Origin: an uncultured Roseibium sp.
GTDB lineage: Bacteria > Pseudomonadota > Alphaproteobacteria > Rhizobiales > Stappiaceae
Length of the DNA: 64,000 bases
Direction of reading: 5' to 3'
Assembly: GCF_947499295.1 (NCBI RefSeq)
Contig: NZ_CANMNP010000002.1
Location: forward strand, 372,001 to 436,000
In this document: positions 35,810 through 44,969 of the stretch, one piece after another
Layout: each line of letters opens with the position of its first letter
How positions within the stretch are numbered: position 1 is the first letter of the stretch
Position numbers and translations under genes: made by a program
The notes under the pieces: generated by a model
The model's input: only the letters and a program-made list of their open reading frames with translations
The model's database searches: none
Told to the model about the DNA's origin: nothing

Positions 35810-38800
35810 ATGAATGCCCGTCAACGCATTCTGCCCATTCGGCGCCAATACAACAAATGGGTCAACAACCAGACGCTTGAAGATTATGCGCTGCGCTTCA
35901 CGGCAAAGAGTGCACGCAAGTTCTCATCGCGTGCGATCTCGCAAACTGCAATCGGAGCCATTTCCTTCCTGGCGCTGGAGGCTATCGGTGGCGCCATCAC
36001 GCTCTCGTATGGGACGGCTAACGCCTTTCTTGCCATTCTGGTCGGCAGCCTCGTTCTTCTCGTCATAGGGTTGCCGATCAGCCGCTATGCCATGCGCTAC
36101 GGTGTTGATATTGACCTTCTGACCAGAGGTGCGGGTTTTGGCTATATCGGTTCAACGGTCACTTCGCTCATCTATGCCAGCTTCACCTTCATTCTCTTCG
36201 CCATTGAAGCGTCAATCATGTCGAGCGCGCTGGAATTTGCATTCGGCGTACCGCTATGGCTTGGCTACATCATCAGCGCGGTTGCGGTCATTCCGCTGGT
36301 CACGCATGGCATTACCTGGATCAGCCGGTTTCAGCTGGCCACGCAGCCTTTCTGGATCATTCTCAACATTTTGCCCTTCGTATTCATAGCTTTCACCGAT
36401 TGGCAAGCCGTCGGTGAATGGCTGAGTTTCTCCGGGATCGATCCATCAACCGGTGCGCCGGCAACATCGGGAGGAGGCTGGGATAACATCAGTCTCGTCA
36501 GCTTTGGTGCAGCTTCCGCAGTTATTTTGGCGTTGATGGCCCAGATCGGCGAACAGGTCGATTTTCTTCGATTTCTTCCAGCCCAGGATTTCGTCCGAAA
36601 GCGGCACCGCCTGGCGCTGTTCCTGGCCGGGCCCGGCTGGGTCGTTCTGGGCGCTCCAAAAATGATCGCAGGGTCCTTCCTGGCGGTCCTTGTTATGTCT
36701 CATGGTGTGCCTGTGGAACACGCGGACGAACCGGCGCGCATGTATGCTGTTGCCTTCGGCTACATGATCCCCAATGAAACTCTGGTGCTGCTCTTGATGG
36801 CGGCCTTCGTCGTCGTGGCGCAGCTAAAGATCAACGTCATGAACGCCTATGCGGGGTCGCTTGCCTGGTCGAACTTCTTTTCACGCCTGACCCATTCTCA
36901 TCCGGGCCGGGTGGTCTGGTTGGTCTTTAATGTTGGAATTGCGCTGCTCTTGATGGAGCTCGGCATTTACGGACTTCTGGAAGAGACACTCGGTATCTTT
37001 TCCATCATTGCCATGGCCTGGTTATCCGCCATCTCGGCAGACCTGTTCATCAACAAACCTTTGGGTCTGTCGCCGCCCGGCATTGAGTTCAAGCGTGCAC
37101 ATCTTTACGACATCAATCCGGTCGGGACGGGGGCCATGTTTCTGGCGGCCGGGTTGGCTCTTGCTGCCCATTTCGACATGTTCGGTGAGATCGCGGCAGC
37201 TTTGGCAACGTTCCTGGCGATGGGTATTGCCTTTGTTGCCGCACCATTGATCGCCTATTTGACCAGGGGCCAGTACTACCTGGCGCGCAAACCAAGGCAA
37301 AGTTGGCAGAGCGCCGATCAGATAGCCTGCTCCATCTGCGAAAACCCATTCGAACCGGAAGACATGGCCTATTGCCCGGCCTACAGAGCGCCAATCTGTT
37401 CGCTGTGCTGTTCGCTGGATGCACGCTGTCACGATTCCTGCAAGCCGAAAGCCCGGCTTTCCCATCAGGTTGGCTCAGTTGCCGGAATGATTTTGCCGGA
37501 AAGGATGCTTGTCCATTTCCGATCCCGGCTGGGACGCTATGCGCTGTTTTCGTTCTTGTCGGTGACCAGCATCGGCCTGGTGCTCTGGATTATCTATGCA
37601 CAGGCCGCAAGCCGGCTTGGCGACCCGACCGGCATTATCGCCCAAACCGTTGCACTGATTTTCTTCGTTTTTGCCATCGTTGCCGGCATCGCTTGCTGGT
37701 TTCTGGTTCTGGCCCACGACACCCGCCGGGTCGCGGAAGAAGAATCTGTGCGCCAGAACGCGCTCCTTCAAAAGGAAATCGACGCCCACGGGGTGACGGA
37801 CGCGGCCTTGCAGAAGGCAAAGGAGGACGCTGAGGCGGCCAATCTTGCCAAGAGCCGCTATGTGGTCGGCCTCAGTCACGAACTCAGGACACCCCTGAAT
37901 GCGGTCATGGGCTATGCGCAGGTTCTGGAGCGGGATGAAACTCTTCCGCCTGCCCGCAAACCGGCGGTCAGCACTATTCGCCGAAGCGCCGAACATCTTT
38001 CCGGTCTAATCGATGGTCTTCTGGATATCTCCCGCATCGAGGCAGGCCGCCTGCAGATCTATTCCAACGAAATCAACCTTTATGAATTTCTCGACCAGAT
38101 CGTCGACATGTTCCGCATGCAGGCTGCTGCCAAAGGGCTTGGTTTCAACTATGTCAGGGCTCGCAATCTGCCGGTTTTTGCTCGAACAGATGAGAAGCGG
38201 TTACGGCAAATTCTGGTCAATCTGCTCTCGAACGCGATCAAATTCACCGATGCGGGCGAGGTTTCCTTGTCCATCAGCTATCGGTCCCAGGTCGCGAGCT
38301 TCGTCGTGAGCGACAGCGGCCCCGGCATCGCTCTGGATGAACAGGGAAAGATTTTCGAACCCTTCGGCCGCAGCAAGGCAGCCAGTGGCGCAAGGACGCC
38401 GGGTCTTGGGCTTGGATTGACGATTACCAAGTTGCTCACTGAAACCATGGGAGGTGCGATCGCCCTCGCCAGCGAACCGGAAAAGGGCGCTTCTTTTGAA
38501 GTCAGGCTCATGCTTGCCGCAGTGGATCGCCCAGTGGACACCGTTCGACTTGAACGCCAGGTTCGTGGTTATGAGGGCCAGCACCGCACAATCGCGGTGA
38601 TCGATGACAATCCGGACCATCGTGCTTTGGTCAGCGATATTCTCAAACCAATAGGTTTCACCGTGTTGGAGGGCGAGGACGCAAAATCCTGCCTCGGTGA
38701 AATCGTTGAGCACAAGCCGGATCTTTATCTCGTCGATATCTTGATGCCCGGCATGAATGGGTGGGAACTGGCAGAGGCCTTGCGGGACCGGAATGTCATG

Positions 38801-39199
38801 GCACCGATCGTCATGTTGTCGGCCAATATCGGCGATCAGGCTCTACGCCCCGATGGCCCATCCCATCATGATGCGACACTTGCCAAGCCATTTGATATCG
38901 GCCAGTTGTTTGACCTCCTGCAGAAACATCTGTCGCTGAGTTGGACCGAAACCCCAAATCTTGAAAACCGGGGCCCTGCGCCCGTGACGAAATTTCGCTC
39001 ACCGGGAGCCGATCAGGTGGCGGATCTGATGTCGCTGGCAGAGATCGGATATGTGGAAGGCATCGAGGCGAAATTGAGCGAGCTTGCCGAAATGCCGGAA
39101 TATCGGCCACTCACCGAAACCTTGCAAGGACATCTCACGCGTTTCGACTTTAAAGCCTACAAAGACGTGTTAAGCGGATTGGAAGTACATGACGGATGA
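35810..39199 (+). CDS. NCS1-permease / hybrid histidine kinase fusion
   Basis: 1129 residues. Residues about 15-490 are a complete NCS1-type (cytosine/purine/hydantoin permease) membrane domain with about twelve segments (NKWVNNQTLEDYALRF; VIGLPISRYAMRYGVDIDLL). Residues 507-544 are Cys-rich (C507xxC510, C522, C530xxC533C534, C540, C544), suggesting a metal-binding module. Two more membrane segments (about 578-635) and a coiled coil lead to HisKA (LSHELRTPLNAVMGYAQ, His690), a HATPase (NLLSNAIKF, DSGPGI, GLGLGLTI) and a receiver (YLVDILMPG, Asp976). The permease part probably acts as transporter-sensor, as in SLC5-type sensor kinases. It is divergent from urtABCDE, so a urea-related or other nitrogenous ligand is inferred. 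The partner regulator gene overlaps its end. Confidence 0.88.
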   Translation: MNARQRILPIRRQYNKWVNNQTLEDYALRFTAKSARKFSSRAISQTAIGAISFLALEAIGGAITLSYGTANAFLAILVGSLVLLVIGLPISRYAMRYGVDIDLLTRGAGFGYIGSTVTSLIYASFTFILFAIEASIMSSALEFAFGVPLWLGYIISAVAVIPLVTHGITWISRFQLATQPFWIILNILPFVFIAFTDWQAVGEWLSFSGIDPSTGAPATSGGGWDNISLVSFGAASAVILALMAQIGEQVDFLRFLPAQDFVRKRHRLALFLAGPGWVVLGAPKMIAGSFLAVLVMSHGVPVEHADEPARMYAVAFGYMIPNETLVLLLMAAFVVVAQLKINVMNAYAGSLAWSNFFSRLTHSHPGRVVWLVFNVGIALLLMELGIYGLLEETLGIFSIIAMAWLSAISADLFINKPLGLSPPGIEFKRAHLYDINPVGTGAMFLAAGLALAAHFDMFGEIAAALATFLAMGIAFVAAPLIAYLTRGQYYLARKPRQSWQSADQIACSICENPFEPEDMAYCPAYRAPICSLCCSLDARCHDSCKPKARLSHQVGSVAGMILPERMLVHFRSRLGRYALFSFLSVTSIGLVLWIIYAQAASRLGDPTGIIAQTVALIFFVFAIVAGIACWFLVLAHDTRRVAEEESVRQNALLQKEIDAHGVTDAALQKAKEDAEAANLAKSRYVVGLSHELRTPLNAVMGYAQVLERDETLPPARKPAVSTIRRSAEHLSGLIDGLLDISRIEAGRLQIYSNEINLYEFLDQIVDMFRMQAAAKGLGFNYVRARNLPVFARTDEKRLRQILVNLLSNAIKFTDAGEVSLSISYRSQVASFVVSDSGPGIALDEQGKIFEPFGRSKAASGARTPGLGLGLTITKLLTETMGGAIALASEPEKGASFEVRLMLAAVDRPVDTVRLERQVRGYEGQHRTIAVIDDNPDHRALVSDILKPIGFTVLEGEDAKSCLGEIVEHKPDLYLVDILMPGMNGWELAEALRDRNVMAPIVMLSANIGDQALRPDGPSHHDATLAKPFDIGQLFDLLQKHLSLSWTETPNLENRGPAPVTKFRSPGADQVADLMSLAEIGYVEGIEAKLSELAEMPEYRPLTETLQGHLTRFDFKAYKDVLSGLEVHDG

Positions 39200-40103
39200 G
39201 CGCCGGGATACAGTTCTGGTTGTTGACGACAGTCCGGAAACGCTGGGTTTCGTCACCGAAGCGCTGAAACAGACCGGAATTGCCGTGCTGGTGGCGACAA
39301 GTGGTGAGGCGGCGCTGTCCGTGTGTGAAAGGGTGACACCCGACACGATATTGATGGACGCTGTCATGCCAGGCCTTGACGGTTTCGACACGTGTAGCAG
39401 GATCAAGGAAAATCCTGCACTAAAGCATGTCCCGGTTATCTTCATGACCGGTCTCTCTGAGACCGAACACGTGGTCAAGGCACTGGAGTCGGGCGGGGTG
39501 GACTTCCTCACCAAGCCTATTGATGTTGATGAATTGAAGGCACGCATCAAGGTGCATCTGAAAAACGCACGCTCTGTACAAAGCGCGCATGTTGCTCTGG
39601 ATGCGGCGGGCCGCCATCTTATTGCTGTGTCGCGAGAAGGGGCAGTCCTCTGGTCGACGCCGCAAATCCAGAACCTTCTTGCGCGTACGGGCATTGCAGA
39701 AGACAGTCTCTTCCGACTGGGCAGGGCACTGGGGGACTGGTTGGACGGTGCCGGACAGGCAAACGATCGGCGCAAAAGCTTCATGCTTGGTCTTTCGGAA
39801 GACCTGTCTGTACAATTGCATCCGCTTGGCCGTGTCGGACCCGACGAAAACCTGTTCCGGGTGACTGCTGAAAACGAAGCCGGACAGATAAGTGCCTTGC
39901 AGGAGCGTTTTGATCTCACAAATCGGGAAGCCGAGGTCTTGATTTGGATATCCAAAGGCAAGTCGAACAAGGACATTGGTGAAATCCTTGGCCTGTCGCC
40001 GCGCACGGTCAACAAGCATCTGGAACAGATCTTCGTCAAACTCGGCGTCGAGAATAGGGCTTCTGCCGCCGTCAGGGCAGCAGAAGTGATCTATGCACTT
40101 TAG
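39189..40103 (+). CDS. LuxR-type response regulator, partner of the permease-kinase
   Basis: 304 residues; the ATG lies 11 bases inside the kinase gene, so translation is coupled. Receiver residues 1-125: VVDDSPE, phospho-acceptor Asp57 (ILMDAVMPGLDG), Thr in FMTGLSE and Lys in LTKPIDV. A middle region of about 110 residues has a PAS-like look (ALDAAGRHLIAVSREGAVLW). The C-terminal LuxR helix-turn-helix reads LTNREAEVLIWISKGKSNKD then LSPRTVNKHLEQIFVKLGV. Likely target: the urtA promoter region. Confidence 0.88.
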   Translation: MTDERRDTVLVVDDSPETLGFVTEALKQTGIAVLVATSGEAALSVCERVTPDTILMDAVMPGLDGFDTCSRIKENPALKHVPVIFMTGLSETEHVVKALESGGVDFLTKPIDVDELKARIKVHLKNARSVQSAHVALDAAGRHLIAVSREGAVLWSTPQIQNLLARTGIAEDSLFRLGRALGDWLDGAGQANDRRKSFMLGLSEDLSVQLHPLGRVGPDENLFRVTAENEAGQISALQERFDLTNREAEVLIWISKGKSNKDIGEILGLSPRTVNKHLEQIFVKLGVENRASAAVRAAEVIYAL

Positions 40104-40234
40104 ACAGGTGTCATTCAGACGGATTGCCATTGAAACATACGGGTCGCCCCTAGCTCGACAAGCAGGCACCCTTCGCCTATGCATACATTAAAGTCGTGAA
40201 AAAACGACACAAGACAATGCAGGGAGGAGCGGTG

Positions 40235-40957
40235 ATGCCGCAATTTCGGGAGGTGCAGCGGGCGTCTCTTTTGCCGGATCAGATTGCTGCTGACATCATG
40301 GCCAAGATCACCGATGGCGAATTGGTACCCGGTGACACATTGCCGACAGAGCACAGCCTTGCCGACACCTTTGGCGTCAGCCGTAACGTCGTGCGTGAAG
40401 CCATCGCCAGGCTGCGTTCCGATGGCGTCATTGAATCCCGGCAAGGACGCGGCGCGGTCGTCAAACCGGTGTCGGAGCGTGAAACATTCCGTGTCGATAT
40501 TCGTGCCCTCGGCAAGTCGGACAATCTTGCTGATCTGTTCGAATTGCGAGGCATCCTGGAAATTGAAGCGGCGGGACTGGCAGCTGAACGCCGAAGCGCC
40601 GACGATCTTCAGGATATGCGAAATGCCATCTCCGAGATGGGTGGACAGGAGCAATTTGATGACGAGCGGTTGGAAGCGGACGCCGCGTTTCATCGCGCAC
40701 TCGGAAATGCCACGCGCAACACTTACCTTTCCGCCATCATCGGATATATTTCGTCTCGGTTGAAAGACACCACCCGGGCGACATCCGGCCTTCACGTAAA
40801 GAAGGATCTCGTCGGTACCACGATTGCAGAACACCTGAAGGTTTTGAATGCCGTCGAGGCCTCCGACAAAGCCGCCGCGCGCGATGCCATGGCCGCTCAT
40901 GTCCGAGGTGCAGCTGGACGGCTGAAGGTCAAATCCAAGCTTGCGGGCAAGGACTAA
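40235..40957 (+). CDS. GntR-family transcriptional regulator (FadR subfamily)
   Basis: 240 residues from ATG 40235, preceded by GGGAGGAG. Winged helix at residues about 10-75 (GELVPGDTLPTEHSLADTFG, VSRNVVREAIARLRSDGVI), followed by an all-helical FCD effector domain (LFELRGILEIEAAGLAAERR, then ADAAFHRALGNATRNTYL, whose Asp and His residues usually bind a metal and a carboxylate ligand). Upstream of the DegT-type aminotransferase gene on the same strand, so probably its regulator. Confidence 0.85.
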   Translation: MPQFREVQRASLLPDQIAADIMAKITDGELVPGDTLPTEHSLADTFGVSRNVVREAIARLRSDGVIESRQGRGAVVKPVSERETFRVDIRALGKSDNLADLFELRGILEIEAAGLAAERRSADDLQDMRNAISEMGGQEQFDDERLEADAAFHRALGNATRNTYLSAIIGYISSRLKDTTRATSGLHVKKDLVGTTIAEHLKVLNAVEASDKAAARDAMAAHVRGAAGRLKVKSKLAGKD

Positions 40958-40971
40958 ACAAGTCCTCTATG

Positions 40972-41004
40972 TGCGAGATGCATAATCTGCTTGCACATCT
41001 CGCA
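40972..41004. promoter_or_regulatory. Inverted repeat between gntR and the aminotransferase gene
   Basis: TGCGAGATG (40972-40980) and CATCTCGCA (40996-41004) are perfect 9-bp inverted arms 15 bases apart. No T-run follows, so an operator or a non-terminating hairpin is more likely than a terminator. Confidence 0.45.
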
Positions 41005-41080
41005 GGTCCCAGCACTATTCGTTTTCAATGATGATCATTCGCCGGTCATTTGACTGACCGCTGACGGGGCGAGGTGGAGT

Positions 41081-42283
41081 TTGAAAGCGTTCACGGGGCA
41101 ATTCACGCAACAGGAAGCCATTCCTGACGAGGCGATCGCGGCAGCGGTGGAAGTTCTGAAATCCGGCCGCCTTCATCGCTACAATACGCTGGGCAGCGAA
41201 CCGAGCGTCACGAGTGAACTTGAGCGGGACTATGCCGTCTTTCAAGGTGCAAAATACTGCCTTGCCTGCGCCTCCGGCGGTTATGCCATGTCGATTGCGC
41301 TGCGTGCTACCGGTGTCGCCCCGGGTGACAAGATCCTCACAAACAGTTTTACCCTTGCCCCGGTTCCGGGCGCGATTGCATCTGTTGGCGCGGTTCCGGT
41401 TCTCGTTGAGATAACACCGGACCTGGTGATTGACCTGCACGATCTGCGCAAGAAAATTTCGGGCTGCGGTGCGAAGCATCTGCTGTTGTCGAACATGCGC
41501 GGTCACTTGTGCGACATGGATGAATTGGTTGGGGTTCTGAACGAGACGGGTGTGACCCTGATTGAAGACTGCGCCCACACAATGGGTGCGCGCTGGAACG
41601 GGGCTTTAAGCGGAAATTTCGGCCTGGCGGGATGTTTCTCGGCACAAACCTACAAGCACATCAATTCCGGAGAAGGGGGGCTTCTGACATCTGATGATCC
41701 TGACTTCATGGCCCGGGCCATCATGCTCTCAGGCTCATACATGCTTTATGAGCGCCACGGTGCAGCACCCGCAGAGCACCACTTTAACGATGCGCGCCTT
41801 GATACCCCGAATATGTCCGGACGGATGGACAATCTGAGAGCAGCGATCCTGAAACCTCAAATTGCGGTATTGGAAGAAAACATTCAGCGCTGGAATGAAC
41901 GATATGATCTTGTCGCCGGTCACTTGAGCCGTTCGGCCACAATTGTTCTGCCGGAGCGCTCATCGAAGGAATTCTATGTCGGCAGTTCTATTCAATTCCG
42001 TATTCCCGGAATTGCCGAGCCCGAAGCAAGGCAGTTTGTGGCAAATGCCAAATCACTGGGAGTAGAATTGAAGTGGTTCGGCGATGTGGACCCTGTTGCC
42101 TTTACCTCAAATCATCACAGTTGGCGGTATCTGGAACGCCAGAAACTGCCGCAAACCGATGACATCCTTGCAGGTTTGTTCGACATGCGGATCCCGCTTA
42201 CGTTTTCACTGGATGATTGCCAAACGGTTTCGGAAATCATCGTGCACTGCGCGACCGGGCTCGTCCTGGACGGTGCTGCCTGA
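41081..42283 (+). CDS. DegT/DnrJ/EryC1/StrS-family aminotransferase
   Basis: 400 residues from a TTG start with GAGGTGGAG just upstream. Fold-type I PLP protein of the sugar aminotransferase family: CLACASGGYAMSIALRATG binds the cofactor phosphate, LIEDCAHTMGARW carries the Asp for the pyridine nitrogen, and FSAQTYKHINSGEGG carries the Schiff-base Lys. Family members act on keto-sugars, but there are no nucleotide-sugar genes nearby; neighbours are GntR and amine-oxidising enzymes, so a non-sugar keto substrate is possible. Converges with the flavoprotein gene, 65 bases away. Confidence 0.82.
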   Translation: MKAFTGQFTQQEAIPDEAIAAAVEVLKSGRLHRYNTLGSEPSVTSELERDYAVFQGAKYCLACASGGYAMSIALRATGVAPGDKILTNSFTLAPVPGAIASVGAVPVLVEITPDLVIDLHDLRKKISGCGAKHLLLSNMRGHLCDMDELVGVLNETGVTLIEDCAHTMGARWNGALSGNFGLAGCFSAQTYKHINSGEGGLLTSDDPDFMARAIMLSGSYMLYERHGAAPAEHHFNDARLDTPNMSGRMDNLRAAILKPQIAVLEENIQRWNERYDLVAGHLSRSATIVLPERSSKEFYVGSSIQFRIPGIAEPEARQFVANAKSLGVELKWFGDVDPVAFTSNHHSWRYLERQKLPQTDDILAGLFDMRIPLTFSLDDCQTVSEIIVHCATGLVLDGAA

Positions 42284-42348
42284 CACTCGACGTTGCAAGA
42301 ACATCCGTCTGAAATCGCAACACCCGGCCCGCAGCCATGTCCTGAGGG

Positions 42349-44784
42349 TCAGCCCCGCATGAGATCATGCCCGGGATCATATGGAGAAGGTGGAATGACG
42401 GTCGCAGCGACCGGCTCGCCACACAGATCGAGCAACATGGTTTGTCCGACTTCTGAATAGACCGGGTCAACAAAAGCATAGGCAAGGTTCATTCCAACCC
42501 TGTGTCCCCAGTCGCCAGACGTCACAGTGCCGATGACAGCCTCGCCCTTCATCAGCGAGGCTCCAGGTGGTGCCGGGGCATGTTCGGCGTCAATTCTCAG
42601 CGTCACAATCTTTTTGGTTGGCCCATTCTCTACATGTTTTTGAAGGGCAGCCTTTCCTATGAACGTGTCCTTGGACATTTTCACAAATCGATCGAGGCCG
42701 GTCTCAAAAGGGTCGAACTCAGTCAAAAGATCCGCTTTCCAATGGAAGAAGCCTTTCTCGAGGCGCATGGCCTCCACCGCGCGTGCTCCAAACAGCTTCA
42801 TGTCAAGCGGCACCCCTGCCTGGCGAAGCGCAGCATAAGCCGCATAAAGCGACGCATTAGGGATGTGGATTTCATAGGCCAACTCGCCGGAAAAGCTCAC
42901 CGACATGACGGTGGCTGGCGCAAAGCCGACAAAACACTCGCGAACGCCAAGCCATGGAAACGTTTCGGCGGACCAGTCGCCTCGCGCACACTCGGACAGC
43001 ACCTTCCTAGCATTCGGGCCGGCAAGAACGAGGATGGTCTGATCATTGGTCAGGCTTTTGATCTCAACATCTTCGTCGTCTCGAAGGTTCTGCCTCAACC
43101 AGTCCATGTCGTGATATTCACTTGCCGCTGCAGAGCCATACCAGACGCGGGCAGGGCCACGATCGCTCCGTGGCAAGTTCGCAAATGTTGCTTCGCATTT
43201 GATCCTGCCGTGATGATTGAGAAGATAGCCAAGACCGACGCGGCCATCGCGCTTTGGCACATTGCCGCAGACGAGCCGATCGAGAAACGTATGCCGGTCG
43301 GCACCTGTAATCTCAATCCTGTTGAAACCGTTGACTTCGCATAGGCCGACATTGTCCCGAACATTCTCAATCTCGCGTTTGACCACACCAAAAGCCTCAT
43401 CGAAACCGTAACTGAGCGAGGGATGAAACTCTTCATTCGGTTTGATGTAGTCGACGCGCTCCCAGCCATTGATCACGGTGAACTCTGCGCCCTCTGCCTT
43501 CAAATGGGGCGTGAGCGGTGTTGTCTTGGCTGGTCGTCCCGCAGGCCGGTGTTCATGTGGGAAGTGAAAACGGAACTCGTTTTGATAGTCTTCGATCGCT
43601 TTGACTGACGTCAACTCGACATTGGCATGCCCCGTAAATCTTCGCGGGTCGATGCACCAGGTGTCGTAGCACGCTTCGCCATGAACAATCTGCTGGGCCA
43701 GAAGCCATCCGTGGCCGCCACCTTCTCCAAGGCCAGCTCTGAGCCCGATTATGCAATATGCGTTTCGCTTGCCTGGAATGGGGCCGACAAGTGGTGCCCC
43801 GTCAATCGTATAAGTGATGGGACCGTTTATAACCGAGCGGATGCCAGCCTCCGTAAGGGCGGGCATTCTTTCAAAGGCGCCCTCCAACACATCCATAATG
43901 CGATCAAGGTCGTCCGGGCACAAGGCGTTGACGAAGTTCGGGTCGATGCCATCCATGCCGAAGGTCTTGCAGTCCTGTTCGTAAAAACCGATCAGCAAGC
44001 CCTGTTTTTCCTGCCGGCAATAATAGTCGCTGATCGGGCAGCGAATGAGCGGCATCCGGTGGTCTGCTGCAATAATTTCCGGAATGTCTTCGGTGAGAAA
44101 ATACTGGTGTTCCATGGAGGCGACCGGGTGGTGCACATCCATCATGGCGGCGACTTCATTGACCCGGTAGCCGCAGGCGTTGACAACGACATCGCAGTCA
44201 ATGTCCCCGTGTTCTGTGTGTACGGTCCATGTGTCGTCCCGGTGCTGGGTCAAAGCCGTCACGGGTGTGTTGCGGTAGATTTCAGCACCTGCCTTGCGGG
44301 CGTGAAAGGCGAGTGCCTGGCACAACTGAGCGGGGTCGATGTCGCCGTCCAAGGGGTCCCACAGCCCACCTAAGAGATTGTCCTTGGAAACCAGCGGGTG
44401 ACGGCGGGCGCATTCGTCTGCGTCAATAACTTCGAAATGAACGTCCATTGCACGCGCCATGGAGGCGAAATGCCGGTAACCCTGCATCTGGGCGTGTGTG
44501 TTCGCGAGCCGCATACCTCCGTCGCCATAATGATAGTTGATCGGGTATTCAGGGTTTTCCGCCAGGTCCTTATAAAGGCGGATGGAGTGGCTTTTCAGGC
44601 CGACCATCGTTTGGTTCATGCCAAAATTTGTCACCTGGGCTGCTGAATGCCAGGTTGTGCCGCTGGTCAACTCGTTACGTTCGACCAGAACAACGTCGCT
44701 CCAGCCTTCTCGCGTGAGATGGAAAAGCGTTGAGCATCCGGCAATGCCTCCGCCGATGACGACGGCCCTGGTACGCGACTTCAT
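42349..44784 (-). CDS. FAD-dependent dimethylglycine/sarcosine dehydrogenase-like protein
   Basis: 811 residues from ATG 44784; the upstream 78-residue extension is unlike the family. The N-terminal DAO-type flavin domain begins VVIGGGIAGCSTLFHLTREG, and WHSAAQVTNFGMNQTMVGL is the region of covalent or close flavin contact in this family. From about residue 440 a GcvT-like aminomethyltransferase/folate domain follows (GLCEVNGFNRIEITGADRHT, AVEAMRLEKGFFHWKADL, then a C-terminal barrel with IGTVTSGDWGHRVG). Enzymes of this plan demethylate N-methyl amines and pass the C1 unit to tetrahydrofolate. Divergent from an MttB-family gene, which supports a methylated-amine role; exact substrate unknown. 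Confidence 0.85.
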   Translation of the reverse strand: MKSRTRAVVIGGGIAGCSTLFHLTREGWSDVVLVERNELTSGTTWHSAAQVTNFGMNQTMVGLKSHSIRLYKDLAENPEYPINYHYGDGGMRLANTHAQMQGYRHFASMARAMDVHFEVIDADECARRHPLVSKDNLLGGLWDPLDGDIDPAQLCQALAFHARKAGAEIYRNTPVTALTQHRDDTWTVHTEHGDIDCDVVVNACGYRVNEVAAMMDVHHPVASMEHQYFLTEDIPEIIAADHRMPLIRCPISDYYCRQEKQGLLIGFYEQDCKTFGMDGIDPNFVNALCPDDLDRIMDVLEGAFERMPALTEAGIRSVINGPITYTIDGAPLVGPIPGKRNAYCIIGLRAGLGEGGGHGWLLAQQIVHGEACYDTWCIDPRRFTGHANVELTSVKAIEDYQNEFRFHFPHEHRPAGRPAKTTPLTPHLKAEGAEFTVINGWERVDYIKPNEEFHPSLSYGFDEAFGVVKREIENVRDNVGLCEVNGFNRIEITGADRHTFLDRLVCGNVPKRDGRVGLGYLLNHHGRIKCEATFANLPRSDRGPARVWYGSAAASEYHDMDWLRQNLRDDEDVEIKSLTNDQTILVLAGPNARKVLSECARGDWSAETFPWLGVRECFVGFAPATVMSVSFSGELAYEIHIPNASLYAAYAALRQAGVPLDMKLFGARAVEAMRLEKGFFHWKADLLTEFDPFETGLDRFVKMSKDTFIGKAALQKHVENGPTKKIVTLRIDAEHAPAPPGASLMKGEAVIGTVTSGDWGHRVGMNLAYAFVDPVYSEVGQTMLLDLCGEPVAATVIPPSPYDPGHDLMRG

Positions 44785-44969
44785 GCGTTTCGACTCCAAA
44801 TTCGATGGAAGGCCCATAAAGCCGAACCGCGCGACAGCCGACAACGCAGGGATCACTAAATTCGAAAAAATAGAAATATTAAAACGAAATTCTAAAATAC
44901 ATCTCAATTTCATTGCGCCGGCTTTGTGGATCTTTTGAAATCGACCGCAAAGGTTCTGGAGGATCCGTT

